Assembly: GCA_036268425.1 (NCBI GenBank)
Contig: DATAUE010000069.1
Coordinates: forward strand, 124,001-188,000
Length of the DNA: 64,000 nt
Direction of reading: 5' to 3'
From: DATARH01 sp036268425
Lineage (GTDB): Bacteria > Pseudomonadota > Alphaproteobacteria > ATCC43930 > CGMCC-115725
A program made the translations under genes and the position numbers. Below the pieces are notes generated by a model. The model was not told the origin of the DNA and ran no database searches. It saw only the letters and a list, made by a program, of their open reading frames with translations. Positions 1 through 8,175 of this stretch are shown here, in pieces; within the stretch, counting starts at the first letter, position 1; each line of letters starts with the position of its first letter.

Positions 1-192
1 GCAGCGCCGCGGGCCAACACCGCCGCAGGGCGAATCCGCCAACGCCTGTTTCACGGCGATTTCATCCAGTACGTCGTCGAGTGGCCGGCGGGCACCTTGA
101 TCGTCCGCCGCCCCCCCACCGAGTCGTTCGACGAAGGCGCCCCGGTAACGGTGTCCTTTTCCGCCGAACACTGCGTCCTACTGGAAGGATAG
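1..192 (+). CDS. ABC transporter ATP-binding protein, C-terminal end (partial)
   Basis: The reading frame is open from the first base to a TAG at 190-192 and gives about 63 residues of a C-terminus. The residues match the TOBE_2 beta-barrel that ends PotA/FbpC-type importer ATPases: an RIRQRLFHGD strand-turn, then a hydrophobic strand (YVVEW), then a VTVSF strand near the end. TOBE_2 domains help regulate ATPases that energise uptake of polyamines, iron or similar solutes. The nucleotide-binding domain, with Walker A and B, lies outside the window, so the substrate cannot be assigned. No permease gene follows, so this is probably the last gene of its operon. The next gene converges on it. Confidence 0.7.
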   Translation, partial: AAPRANTAAGRIRQRLFHGDFIQYVVEWPAGTLIVRRPPTESFDEGAPVTVSFSAEHCVLLEG

Positions 193-308
193 GCTCTTGT
201 TCAAGCGATCAGGCTGCTTCCCTTTCGAAAAAGGGGGGACGCTTGAACGCTGAATTGGCAAAAGGCGCATGACGCTACGATGTGGGTGGCGCTTGCGTCT
301 TCACCTTT

Positions 309-1484
309 CTAATACGATTTCGGCAGCCCGAGCACGCGTTCGGCGATGTGCGACAGGATCAGCTGCGGGCTGATCGGGGCGATACGCGCGATCTGGATTT
401 CGCGGAAAAAACGCTCGACGTGGAATTCACGGGCATAACCCATGCCGCCATGCGTCAGCATCGCCGTTTCGCAGGCGCGATGCCCGGCCTCGGCGGCGAA
501 GAACTTGGCGGCATTGGCGAAGGCGCCCACCGCACCCGGCTCCGCGCCGCTGTCGTAAGCGGCGGCGGCGCGCCACACCAGCAATTCGGCGGCTTCAAGA
601 TCGATCCAGCGTTCGGCCAGCGGGTGCTGAATACCCTGGTTCTGTCCGATCGGCCGGCCGAACACGACGCGCTCCTTGGCATAGCGTGCGGCCCGCGCCA
701 GGGCCGCGCGGCCCAGCCCGACCGCCTCCGATGCGAGCAAAATCCGCTCCGGGTTCATTCCGTGCAGGATGTACTGAAAGCCCTTGCCTTCCTCGCCGAT
801 GCGGTCTTCCGCCGGCACCTTGAGGCCGTCGATAAACACCATGTTCGAATCGACGGCGGCCCGGCCCATCTTGTGGATTTCGCGAACCTCGACCTTGCTG
901 CGGTCGAGATCGGTATAAAACAGCGTCATGCCGTGCGACGGCCGCGACGCTTCCTCGAATGGCGTCGTGCGCGTCAGGATCAGCATTTTCTCGGCGACCT
1001 GCCCGGTCGAGGTCCAGATTTTGCGGCCCGAGATGCTGTAGCCGTTGCCGTCGCGCACCGCGCGCGTCTTGAGTCGCGTCGTATCGAGGCCGACATCCGG
1101 TTCGGTGACGGCGAAACACGCTTTTTCCCTGCCGGCGATCAGAGGCGGCAGAAAGCGCTGTTTCTGTTCCGCCGTCCCGAACATGACGACCGGATGCAGC
1201 CCGAAAATGTTCATATGCACCGCTGAAGCACCGCTGAACCCCGCCCCGGATTGCGCCACCGTCTGCATGACGACCGCCGCCTCGGTGATGCCGAGGCCGC
1301 TGCCGCCAAACTCCTCGGGCATCGCGACTCCGAGCCAGCCGCCCTCCGCCATCGCTCGATGAAACTCGTGGGGAAACTCGCCCTCGCTATCCTTTTTCAG
1401 CCAGTAATCATCGCCAAACCGCTCACACAGCCGCGCCACCGCCTCGCGGATTTCAAGCTGCTCGGGCGTCAGGGTGAAGCGCAT
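309..1484 (-). CDS. Acyl-CoA dehydrogenase family flavoprotein
   Basis: A 391-residue FAD enzyme expected to oxidise an acyl-CoA to the 2,3-enoyl-CoA and pass electrons to ETF; an ETF-quinone oxidoreductase gene lies a few kb away. Seen: N-terminal helical domain (FTLTPEQLEIRE), substrate/FAD segment with AVTEPDVGLDTT, IWTSTGQVAEK in the beta domain, and the C-terminal helical domain with FGRPIGQNQGIQHPLAE and THGGMGYAREFHVERFFR. The usual YEGT catalytic-base motif of MCAD-type enzymes is replaced by IAPISPQ, whereas a Glu is present in GMNPERILL, where isovaleryl-CoA dehydrogenase has its base; that role is inferred. The ATG at 1484 is chosen because GAGGAA precedes it at good spacing; a longer open frame back to 1541 has no such site. 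Substrate unknown. Confidence 0.9.
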   Translation of the reverse strand: MRFTLTPEQLEIREAVARLCERFGDDYWLKKDSEGEFPHEFHRAMAEGGWLGVAMPEEFGGSGLGITEAAVVMQTVAQSGAGFSGASAVHMNIFGLHPVVMFGTAEQKQRFLPPLIAGREKACFAVTEPDVGLDTTRLKTRAVRDGNGYSISGRKIWTSTGQVAEKMLILTRTTPFEEASRPSHGMTLFYTDLDRSKVEVREIHKMGRAAVDSNMVFIDGLKVPAEDRIGEEGKGFQYILHGMNPERILLASEAVGLGRAALARAARYAKERVVFGRPIGQNQGIQHPLAERWIDLEAAELLVWRAAAAYDSGAEPGAVGAFANAAKFFAAEAGHRACETAMLTHGGMGYAREFHVERFFREIQIARIAPISPQLILSHIAERVLGLPKSY

Positions 1485-1738
1485 CGGATATTCCTCGTTA
1501 AGCGAACCGGCCGGTAAATCGGGTGCCGCAATCGGAAGCAATCCTCAGTTTGGATTTCGGCCCGATTAACCCTGCCGGAATAGTCCTTGAGTTCGGCATG
1601 GTTGCCCGAACCCCGAATATTGGTTTGTAGCCCCGAGAGCCGCCCCGAGCGCGAGTGCTTGAACGCGATCCAAAAGCGGCGCTCAGGACTGCCGATATGT
1701 TAGCATCTTGTCAGAAGCCCCCGCGAGGATCGATCTCT

Positions 1739-2191
1739 ATGCCTTCCGCCGCGCAAGGTTCGACCATCGAGGCCCAGCCGCTGATCGCTGTACGCGATGT
1801 CCGGGCGAGCAGCCGATGGTACGCGGAACTGCTGGCCGTAAGCGGGCTTCCCGCACATTCGCACCGGGATTTTTACAATGTGCTCTCGTCATCCGGACGG
1901 GCGGTCCTGCAGCTGCATGCCTGGGACGAGGAGAACCATCCCAACCTGGTCAACCGCGCCGCCGCGCCGCCAGGGCACGGGGTGCTCTTGTGGTTCGTGG
2001 TCGAGGATTTCAAGGCCGCGGTGGCGCGGGTCCGGAGGCTTGGTGCCGAGGTGATCGAGGACGCTCACGTCAATCCTGCGCCCAATCAGTGGGAAATTTG
2101 GCTACGCGATCCGGACGGCTATGTGGTGGTGATCGCCGGCCCCGCCGGCGGCGCGGCTGAACCAATGTCGGAGCCCGTAATTGCCGTTTGA
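1739..2191 (+). CDS. VOC (glyoxalase/bleomycin-resistance) superfamily protein
   Basis: About 150 residues containing one vicinal-oxygen-chelate unit pair: IAVRDVRASSRWYAELL at the start, FVVEDFKAAVARVRRLGAEV in the middle and WLRDPDGYVVVIAGP at the end, the usual beta-alpha-beta-beta-beta layout. VOC proteins bind a metal and act as isomerases, dioxygenases or binding proteins; nothing here sets the substrate. The ATG at 1739 has GAGG a few bases upstream; the frame is open to 1655 without a better site. Its stop overlaps the start of the molybdopterin oxidoreductase by 11 bases, so the two are probably translated from one message. Confidence 0.8.
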   Translation: MPSAAQGSTIEAQPLIAVRDVRASSRWYAELLAVSGLPAHSHRDFYNVLSSSGRAVLQLHAWDEENHPNLVNRAAAPPGHGVLLWFVVEDFKAAVARVRRLGAEVIEDAHVNPAPNQWEIWLRDPDGYVVVIAGPAGGAAEPMSEPVIAV

Positions 2192-4241
2192 CACGGTCTA
2201 CAGTGTCTGTCCGCACGATTGCCCGAGCACCTGCGCGCTTGAGGTCGAGCGCATCGACGGGGTGCGGATCGGGCGCATTCGGGGTGCGAAGGCACAGGGC
2301 TATACCGATGGCGTCGTCTGCGCCAAGGTCGGGCGGTATGCCGAGCGCCAGTATCATCCGGAGCGGCTGTCGGTGCCGCTGCGGCGGGTCGGCGACAAAG
2401 GCGTCGGGCATGCCGCGTTTGTCCCGATCGGCTGGGATGACGCGCTCGACCTCGTCACGGAAGGATTTGCCCGCGCCGCCCAGCGCCACGGCAGCGAGGC
2501 GGTCTGGCCGCATTACTATGCCGGCACGATGGGGCTGGTGCAGCGCGACGGGTTGCAGCGCCTGCGCCATGCGATGCGCTATTCGCGGCAGCATTCGACG
2601 ATCTGCACCGCGCTGACCGATGCCGGCTGGCTGGTCGGGGTCGGCGCCAAGCGCGGCGTTGACGGGCGCGAGATGGCAAAATCCGATCTGATCGTCGTGT
2701 GGGGCGGCAACCCGGTTTCGACCCAGGTCAATGCGATGACCCACATCGCTAAGGCGCGCAAGGAACGCGGCGCCCGGCTGGTGGTGATCGACCCGTATCG
2801 CACCGGCACGGCAGCGATCGCCGATCAGCATTTGGCGCCGCTGCCCGGCACCGATGGCGCGCTGGCCTGCGCGGTCATGCATGTCCTGTTCAAGGAGGGC
2901 TATGCCGACCGGGCGTATATGGCGCGGTACACCGACGACCCCGCCGGCCTCGAAGCGCATCTCGCCAGCCGCGATCCGGCCTGGGCGACTGCGATCACCG
3001 GCCTCAGCGAAGCCGAAATCATTGCCTTTGCGCGGCTTTACGGCCGCACCAAGCGCAGCTTTATCCGCCTCGGCTACGGGTTTTCGCGCTCACGCAATGG
3101 TGCGGCGCAGCTTTTTGCCGTGACCTGCCTGCCGGCGGTGACCGGCGCGTGGCAATACGAAGGCGGCGGTGCGCTGCAATCGAATCACGGCGTCGTCCGC
3201 CTCGACCGCAGCCTGATCGAAGGACACGATGTCCTCGACCCGAATACCCGCATCCTTGACCAGTCGCGCATCGGCCCGATCCTGACCGGCGACCGGCGAG
3301 ACATCGCAGACGGGCCGCCGGTTGATGCGCTGCTGGTCCAGAACACCAACCCGATGGTCGTGTCGCCGGAATCCGGCCTCGTGCATCGCGGCTTCGCGCG
3401 CGACGATCTGTTTGTCTGCGTGCACGAGCAGTTTATGACCGAGACCGCCGCGATGGCCGATATCGTGCTGCCGGCAACGACATTTCTGGAACACGACGAC
3501 ATCTACACCGCCGGCGGCCACAGCTTTTTGCAGATGCACCGTGCCGTCGTGCCGGCTTACGGCGAGTGCCGCTCCAACCATGAGGTGCATTGCGGGCTGG
3601 CCGCGCGGCTTGACGCGACACATCGCGGGTTTTCGATGACCGCGCGTGAGATCATCACCGAGACGCTGCGGCTGAGCGGTCTGCCGGGACCGGAAGCGTT
3701 TACCGAGGGCACTTGGCTCGACTGCGCGCTGCCGTTCGAGACGGCTCATTTTCTGGATGGGTTCGCGCAAGCCGATCGGAAATTCCACTTCCGCGCCCGT
3801 TGGGGAACGGTCGGGCGCGATCATGCCGCGTTGTCGGAGTTTGCCGACCATGTCGCGATCATCGACGACCGCGAACCGTCGCAGCCTTATCGCATGGTGC
3901 CGGCGCCATCGCGCTCGTTTCTCAATACCACCTTTAACAACATCCCCTCGGGCGTTGCGCGCGAGGGGCGGCCGAGCGCCCTGGTACATCCGGAGACGCT
4001 CGCCGGCCTCGGCATCATAGAAGGCGGACGCATTCGCATCGGCAACCGCCGTGGCAGCGTCGTCGTGCATGCCCGCGCGTTTGACGGGCTGCAGCCGCGT
4101 GTCGTCGTGGTGGAGGGCGTGTGGCCCAACCATGCTTTTGAAGAAGGCATCGGCATCAACCTGCTGACCAGCGCCGACCCCGGCGTCCCGCATGGCGGCG
4201 CAGTCTTCCACGACACGTCGGTCTGGCTGCGACCCGCATGA
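2181..4241 (+). CDS. Molybdopterin (bis-MGD) oxidoreductase, DMSO reductase family
   Basis: A 686-residue catalytic subunit. The N-terminus carries the iron-sulfur motif CPHDCPSTC followed by a fourth Cys in GVVCAKVGRY, for a 4Fe-4S cluster. Then come the family's MGD-binding domains: LIVVWGGNPVSTQ, RLVVIDPYRTGTA, TDGALACAVMHVL, and a C-terminal MopB-type barrel with NTTFNNIPS. No twin-arginine signal is present, so it is probably cytoplasmic. It resembles stand-alone biotin-sulfoxide-reductase-like enzymes, but the substrate cannot be read from sequence. The start is the TTG at 2181: the codon just before it is a stop, and GGAG lies about nine bases upstream, overlapping the VOC gene. No electron-transfer partner subunit is encoded beside it. 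Confidence 0.88.
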   Translation: MPFDTVYSVCPHDCPSTCALEVERIDGVRIGRIRGAKAQGYTDGVVCAKVGRYAERQYHPERLSVPLRRVGDKGVGHAAFVPIGWDDALDLVTEGFARAAQRHGSEAVWPHYYAGTMGLVQRDGLQRLRHAMRYSRQHSTICTALTDAGWLVGVGAKRGVDGREMAKSDLIVVWGGNPVSTQVNAMTHIAKARKERGARLVVIDPYRTGTAAIADQHLAPLPGTDGALACAVMHVLFKEGYADRAYMARYTDDPAGLEAHLASRDPAWATAITGLSEAEIIAFARLYGRTKRSFIRLGYGFSRSRNGAAQLFAVTCLPAVTGAWQYEGGGALQSNHGVVRLDRSLIEGHDVLDPNTRILDQSRIGPILTGDRRDIADGPPVDALLVQNTNPMVVSPESGLVHRGFARDDLFVCVHEQFMTETAAMADIVLPATTFLEHDDIYTAGGHSFLQMHRAVVPAYGECRSNHEVHCGLAARLDATHRGFSMTAREIITETLRLSGLPGPEAFTEGTWLDCALPFETAHFLDGFAQADRKFHFRARWGTVGRDHAALSEFADHVAIIDDREPSQPYRMVPAPSRSFLNTTFNNIPSGVAREGRPSALVHPETLAGLGIIEGGRIRIGNRRGSVVVHARAFDGLQPRVVVVEGVWPNHAFEEGIGINLLTSADPGVPHGGAVFHDTSVWLRPA

Positions 4242-4329
4242 CGCTCAAGGTTTCGGCAACGCCATACCGGAGGGTGTGGAAATCGCAGTATCATGTCCTG
4301 CGGCGAACGGTGTGAATGAGGAGACGGCT

Positions 4330-5358
4330 ATGAACGTTGCGGCCCGACAGATCGATATCGTGCCCGCGGCATCCGACCGCATTCCGGTGCTCGACATCGC
4401 GCCGTTGCTGGCCGGCGAACCCGGCGCTTGCGCCGCGCTGGCGGGCGAGGTCGCCCGCGTCAGCGCCGATACCGGGTTTCTTGTCGTCGCCAATCACGGC
4501 ATTGCGCCGGCGCTGGTCGAGAATGCCTTTGCCGAGACCGCCCGCTTTTTTGCCTGCGACGAGACAACCAAGCTGGCGCACAAGATCGGCCAGTACAATA
4601 TCGGCTACCTGCCGTTCGGCGGCCAGACCGTGCGGCACTCGCCGGTCAACCAGAACACCAACCCGAATTTCAGCGAGAGCTTTTACATCACCCGCGACCG
4701 CGCTCCTGATCACCCCGACATCGTCAACAACAAGCCGCTGATCGGCCTCAACCGGTGGCCGGCCGACATGCCCGAGTTCCGCACCGCGATGGTCGCATAT
4801 TACAGTGCGATGGAGGCAATGACACGGCATCTGGTGCCTGCCTTTGCGCTGGCGCTGGACTTGCCGGAAGATTATTTCGCCGCCGCCTTTGCCGAGCCGC
4901 ATTGCACCTTGCGGCTGATCCATTACCCGCCGCAGCCCGACCCCGGCGATAACGAATTCGGTTTCGCCCCGCACACCGACAACAACTTCATCACCTTCCT
5001 GGCGCAATCGGCGCTACCCGGTCTCGAAGTGCGCACCCCGGAAGGCGAGTGGATCCGGCCACCGGCCATTCCTGGAACCTTTGTCGTCAACACCGGCGCC
5101 ATGCTCGGGCGCTATTCGAACGACCGGTTCCGCCCCACGCCGCACCGCGTCGTCAACCGCAACGACCAGTCACGTTATGCGATCCCGTTTTTTCTCGGTC
5201 CCAACCACGATGCGGAAATCGCCTGCGTGCCGACCTGCGTTACCGCGGACAACCCGGCGCGCTACGAGCCGACAACCTACGGCGCCTTTTCCAGCCGCCT
5301 CCTGACCCTCAACTTTGCACACCGCCGCGGCGTGGGGGCGTCCGAATATCAGAGTTGA
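4330..5358 (+). CDS. 2-oxoglutarate/Fe(II)-dependent dioxygenase, isopenicillin N synthase-like
   Basis: About 342 residues with the DIOX_N region at the start (IPVLDIAPLLAGE, GFLVVANHGI) and the 2OG-FeII oxygenase domain in the C-terminal half. Iron ligands are visible as HTD in FAPHTDNNFITFL and the distal His in RPTPHRVVN. The 2-oxoglutarate-binding Arg is in SRYAIPFFLGP, where the usual R-x-S reads R-x-A, a small departure from the typical motif. The ATG at 4330 follows GAGGAG at correct spacing; an in-frame extension back to 4192 would run into the preceding gene and is not favoured. Substrate unknown. The 3' end overlaps the convergent ispE by 10 bases. Confidence 0.88.
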   Translation: MNVAARQIDIVPAASDRIPVLDIAPLLAGEPGACAALAGEVARVSADTGFLVVANHGIAPALVENAFAETARFFACDETTKLAHKIGQYNIGYLPFGGQTVRHSPVNQNTNPNFSESFYITRDRAPDHPDIVNNKPLIGLNRWPADMPEFRTAMVAYYSAMEAMTRHLVPAFALALDLPEDYFAAAFAEPHCTLRLIHYPPQPDPGDNEFGFAPHTDNNFITFLAQSALPGLEVRTPEGEWIRPPAIPGTFVVNTGAMLGRYSNDRFRPTPHRVVNRNDQSRYAIPFFLGPNHDAEIACVPTCVTADNPARYEPTTYGAFSSRLLTLNFAHRRGVGASEYQS

Positions 5359-6260
5359 ATCGTCTCGGCATCGACGGGTTCGACACCGGGAGGTGCGCTC
5401 GTCAAGGCACCCGCCGCGGACCACCAGTGCGGCTTCTGCGACACCAGCCGGCGCCTGGCGGCTGCGGCCGCGGCGCGATCGGTAAAAAGGGCGAAGCACG
5501 TTGCACCGCTGCCGCTCATGCGTGTCAGCAACGCCCCCGGCAGCGCCGCCAGATGCGCCAGCACGTCGGCGATTTCGGGCACGATGTGGAGCGCGGCGTC
5601 GGTCAGGTCGTTATGATTTTCGGCCAGTGCCGCCGCCAGCGCGGCGGCGTCGCCTGGCATCGGGTCAATGCGGTTTGCCGGCGTAAACCCGCCGCGGCGA
5701 GCCTTGAAGACCTGCACAGTCGGCAACGCCCGGCGCGGGTTGGCAAGCACGATGCCGGCCGGCGGCAACGCCAGGACCGGCTCGAGCCGCTCGCCGATGC
5801 CGCCAACCCAAACCGCCGTCCCGATCAGGCAAGCCGGCACATCGGCGCCCAAGGTCAGAGCGAGTCGCGCCAGGGCGGCATCATCAAGGCGGCGGCCCCA
5901 CAGACCGGCAAGCGCCCGCAGGGCCGCCGCCGCATCGCTCGATCCGCCACCAATTCCAGAGGACACCGGTAGCTGCTTTTCGAGATAAAGGGCCGCGCCC
6001 CCGGCGGCGCCGGTAGCCTCGGCAAACAATTTGGCGGCGCGCAGCACCAGATTGTCGTCGCCAGTCTCGGCGAGCGCACCAGCCTCAGGGCCATTGATGC
6101 TCAGCGACAGGCCATTGGCCGGTACGGCACTAACCCGGTCGCCGATATCCGCAAACGCGACAAGGCTGTCGAGCAAGTGATATCCGTCCGCCCGCTTGCC
6201 GACGATGTGCAGGTATAGATTGATCTTCGCCGGCGCGAAAACGCTGACCGCCCCGCTCAT
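5349..6260 (-). CDS. ispE: 4-diphosphocytidyl-2-C-methyl-D-erythritol kinase
   Basis: A 303-residue GHMP kinase that phosphorylates CDP-methylerythritol in the MEP route to isoprenoids, in the cytoplasm. Diagnostic stretches are FAPAKINLYLHIVGKRADGYH at the N-terminus (substrate site), the glycine-rich ATP loop LPVSSGIGGGSSDAAAAL near residues 95-112, GADVPACLIG, and the C-terminal MSGSGATCFALF. Length is normal for IspE. It lies 35 bases downstream of the TPR gene and may be cotranscribed with it and ETF-QO, though no functional link is evident. It converges on the 2OG oxygenase with overlapping stops. Confidence 0.95.
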   Translation of the reverse strand: MSGAVSVFAPAKINLYLHIVGKRADGYHLLDSLVAFADIGDRVSAVPANGLSLSINGPEAGALAETGDDNLVLRAAKLFAEATGAAGGAALYLEKQLPVSSGIGGGSSDAAAALRALAGLWGRRLDDAALARLALTLGADVPACLIGTAVWVGGIGERLEPVLALPPAGIVLANPRRALPTVQVFKARRGGFTPANRIDPMPGDAAALAAALAENHNDLTDAALHIVPEIADVLAHLAALPGALLTRMSGSGATCFALFTDRAAAAAARRRLVSQKPHWWSAAGALTSAPPGVEPVDAETIQL

Positions 6261-6294
6261 CGCTCTCCGCTGCCGGTCTGCGTGTCAGGCCGCC

Positions 6295-8175
6295 TCAGCC
6301 GCCGCGCTGCGGCATCTCCGCCGCCTTGAGACCGTGCTCGAGCTTTGCTTCGATCGGCTTGATCTCGTTTTCCTGCGGCCCGAACTGCAGCGCGCGCCGC
6401 CATTGGTAGCGTGCTTCGACCATGCGGCCAGCCTGCCAGTACGCGTCGCCCAGATGATCGTTGATCGTCGGGTCCTCCGGGACCAGCTCGATCGCCTTTT
6501 CGAGATATTGGACCGCGCCGGCATAATCGCCGGTGCGATAATGCGCCCAGCCGAGGCTGTCGACGATATAACCGTCCTCGGGGCGCAGCTCGACGGCCTT
6601 TTCGATCATCTTCATGCCGCGATCGAGGTTTTCGCCGCGGTCGATCCAGGAATAGCCGAGATAGTTCAGCACCATCGGCTGATCCGGCTTGAGATCGAGC
6701 GCGTGCAGCAGATCGCCTTCGGCCCGCTTCCATTCGCCGGAGCGTTCCAGCCCGACGCCGCGGTCATAAAACAAGGCCCAGCGCTCGGGCAGGCCGGCCG
6801 CGGCGGTCCGCCGGATCGCTTCGTCATAGGCGGCCACCGCTTCGCCGTAGCGCTTTTTATTGCGCAGGACATCGCCAAGTTCGACCTCGGCGCCGGTCAG
6901 GTTGGTGTTCTCGGACACCATCCCTTTAAGCTGGGCGATGGCCTCATCAGTGCGGTCAAGCGTGTCGAGGTTGATCGCGGCGCGCAGCCGGGCCGCCCAC
7001 GAATAGGATGAACCCGCCGGAATTTCGGCCAGCACGGCGAGGCTCTCTTCGGGTTTGTGCTGCGCGCTGAGCGTATCGGCTAGCAGTAGTTGCGCCAGCG
7101 GAAATTGCGGCCGCAACGCCAGAGCGAAACGGTTGTAGAGCAGCGACAGGTCGAGCGTTTCGGCCTGGTTCAGCACGCTGGCGAGATCGAACAGCGATTC
7201 AGCAAGTCCGTCGGCAGGCGTCCGCACGGTCGCCTGCGGTGGTCCCGCCGGCCGGGCGGCGATGACCGACAGGCCGAGGTCGCTGCTGTTGTTCTGCTTG
7301 ATAAAGCGATCATACAGCGCCTTCGCCTGGTCGGCGCGGCCGTGGCGTTCATCGAAATTGGCTATCGCGTCGGTCAGGCGCCAGTTGAGCTGGTCACTGC
7401 CGCTCAGCGATTTGTCGAAATATTGCTGCGCCTTGTCCGCCTTGCCGGCGAAATCGTACAGCAGGCCGAGCTGAAACACCTTCAGCGGCTGAAACCCGTT
7501 GAATTTGTCGAGACCCTGCAACGCGGTATCGGCGCCGGCGAGATCGCCCGCGGCGACGCGGGTCCACGCCAAGGCGAACGGGCCGGCAAAGCGGTGTACC
7601 CCGTCGGTCGGCAACCCGGTGGCGTATTTCAAAGCACCCGCCGCATCGTTCGCCTTGAGGCGATCGATCAGCAGGACCAGCTGCGCGGCGCCGTCGCTGG
7701 GGTCGAGCTTCAGCACCTGTGGGGCCAGGGCGCGGGCGCGGTCGAAATGCCCGGCGCAGATTTCGGTCAGAAACGTTCGGCTGATCAGTTCGGGCGCGTC
7801 CGGATCGAGTACCAGCGCCTTTTCGTACCAGCCCACCGCCGTCGTGAAATCGCGTACCTCCTGCGCATGCCGGCCGGCGAGGTAGAACCCGAACAGCTCC
7901 GTCGGCGCGCCGCCCGCAGCCGGCTTTTTGGTTTGCGCAGTGGGCGGGGCAGCCGGTGCGGCAGTCACCGGCGCAGCGGCGGTCGGCGGCGCCGCCCTCG
8001 CCGGCCCTGCAGCGAAACCCACGGCGAGACCGCCGGTCAGCGCGATCGCCCATACAACCGGCCTCCTTCGACCGCCGCGCCGGTTATCGAAAAATCCTGG
8101 GGTCGCCCCGGACATCGCCAGTGTCGCCATCGTTAAAACCCGCACTGCATCGCACCGCCGCGATATTTGCATCAC
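6295..8175 (-). CDS. Exported tetratricopeptide-repeat protein
   Basis: A 626-residue protein. After a basic stretch a hydrophobic segment ending AAGPARA looks like a Sec signal, followed by a low-complexity Ala/Pro linker and then TPR units through to the C-terminus (for example AVGWYEKALVLDPDAPELIS, AVQYLEKAIELVPEDPTINDHLGDAYWQ). This is the architecture of alphaproteobacterial periplasmic TPR scaffold proteins; partners are unknown. The GTG at 8175 overlaps the ETF-QO stop (GTGA), implying translational coupling. A later start nearer the signal peptide (in-frame ATG codons around residues 16-21) is possible. No catalytic motif is seen. Confidence 0.85.
   Translation of the reverse strand: MMQISRRCDAVRVLTMATLAMSGATPGFFDNRRGGRRRPVVWAIALTGGLAVGFAAGPARAAPPTAAAPVTAAPAAPPTAQTKKPAAGGAPTELFGFYLAGRHAQEVRDFTTAVGWYEKALVLDPDAPELISRTFLTEICAGHFDRARALAPQVLKLDPSDGAAQLVLLIDRLKANDAAGALKYATGLPTDGVHRFAGPFALAWTRVAAGDLAGADTALQGLDKFNGFQPLKVFQLGLLYDFAGKADKAQQYFDKSLSGSDQLNWRLTDAIANFDERHGRADQAKALYDRFIKQNNSSDLGLSVIAARPAGPPQATVRTPADGLAESLFDLASVLNQAETLDLSLLYNRFALALRPQFPLAQLLLADTLSAQHKPEESLAVLAEIPAGSSYSWAARLRAAINLDTLDRTDEAIAQLKGMVSENTNLTGAEVELGDVLRNKKRYGEAVAAYDEAIRRTAAAGLPERWALFYDRGVGLERSGEWKRAEGDLLHALDLKPDQPMVLNYLGYSWIDRGENLDRGMKMIEKAVELRPEDGYIVDSLGWAHYRTGDYAGAVQYLEKAIELVPEDPTINDHLGDAYWQAGRMVEARYQWRRALQFGPQENEIKPIEAKLEHGLKAAEMPQRGG

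Noticed and set aside
192..308. Terminator hairpin CCCTTT-CGAA-AAAGGG after the ABC gene
   Set aside because: No T run follows on either useful side and the stem is weak.
282..1226. Rightward open frame opposite the acyl-CoA dehydrogenase
   Set aside because: Antisense shadow; no family pattern.
3090..4211. Leftward open frame opposite the molybdopterin oxidoreductase
   Set aside because: Shadow of the GC-rich codons of a gene with clear iron-sulfur and cofactor motifs.
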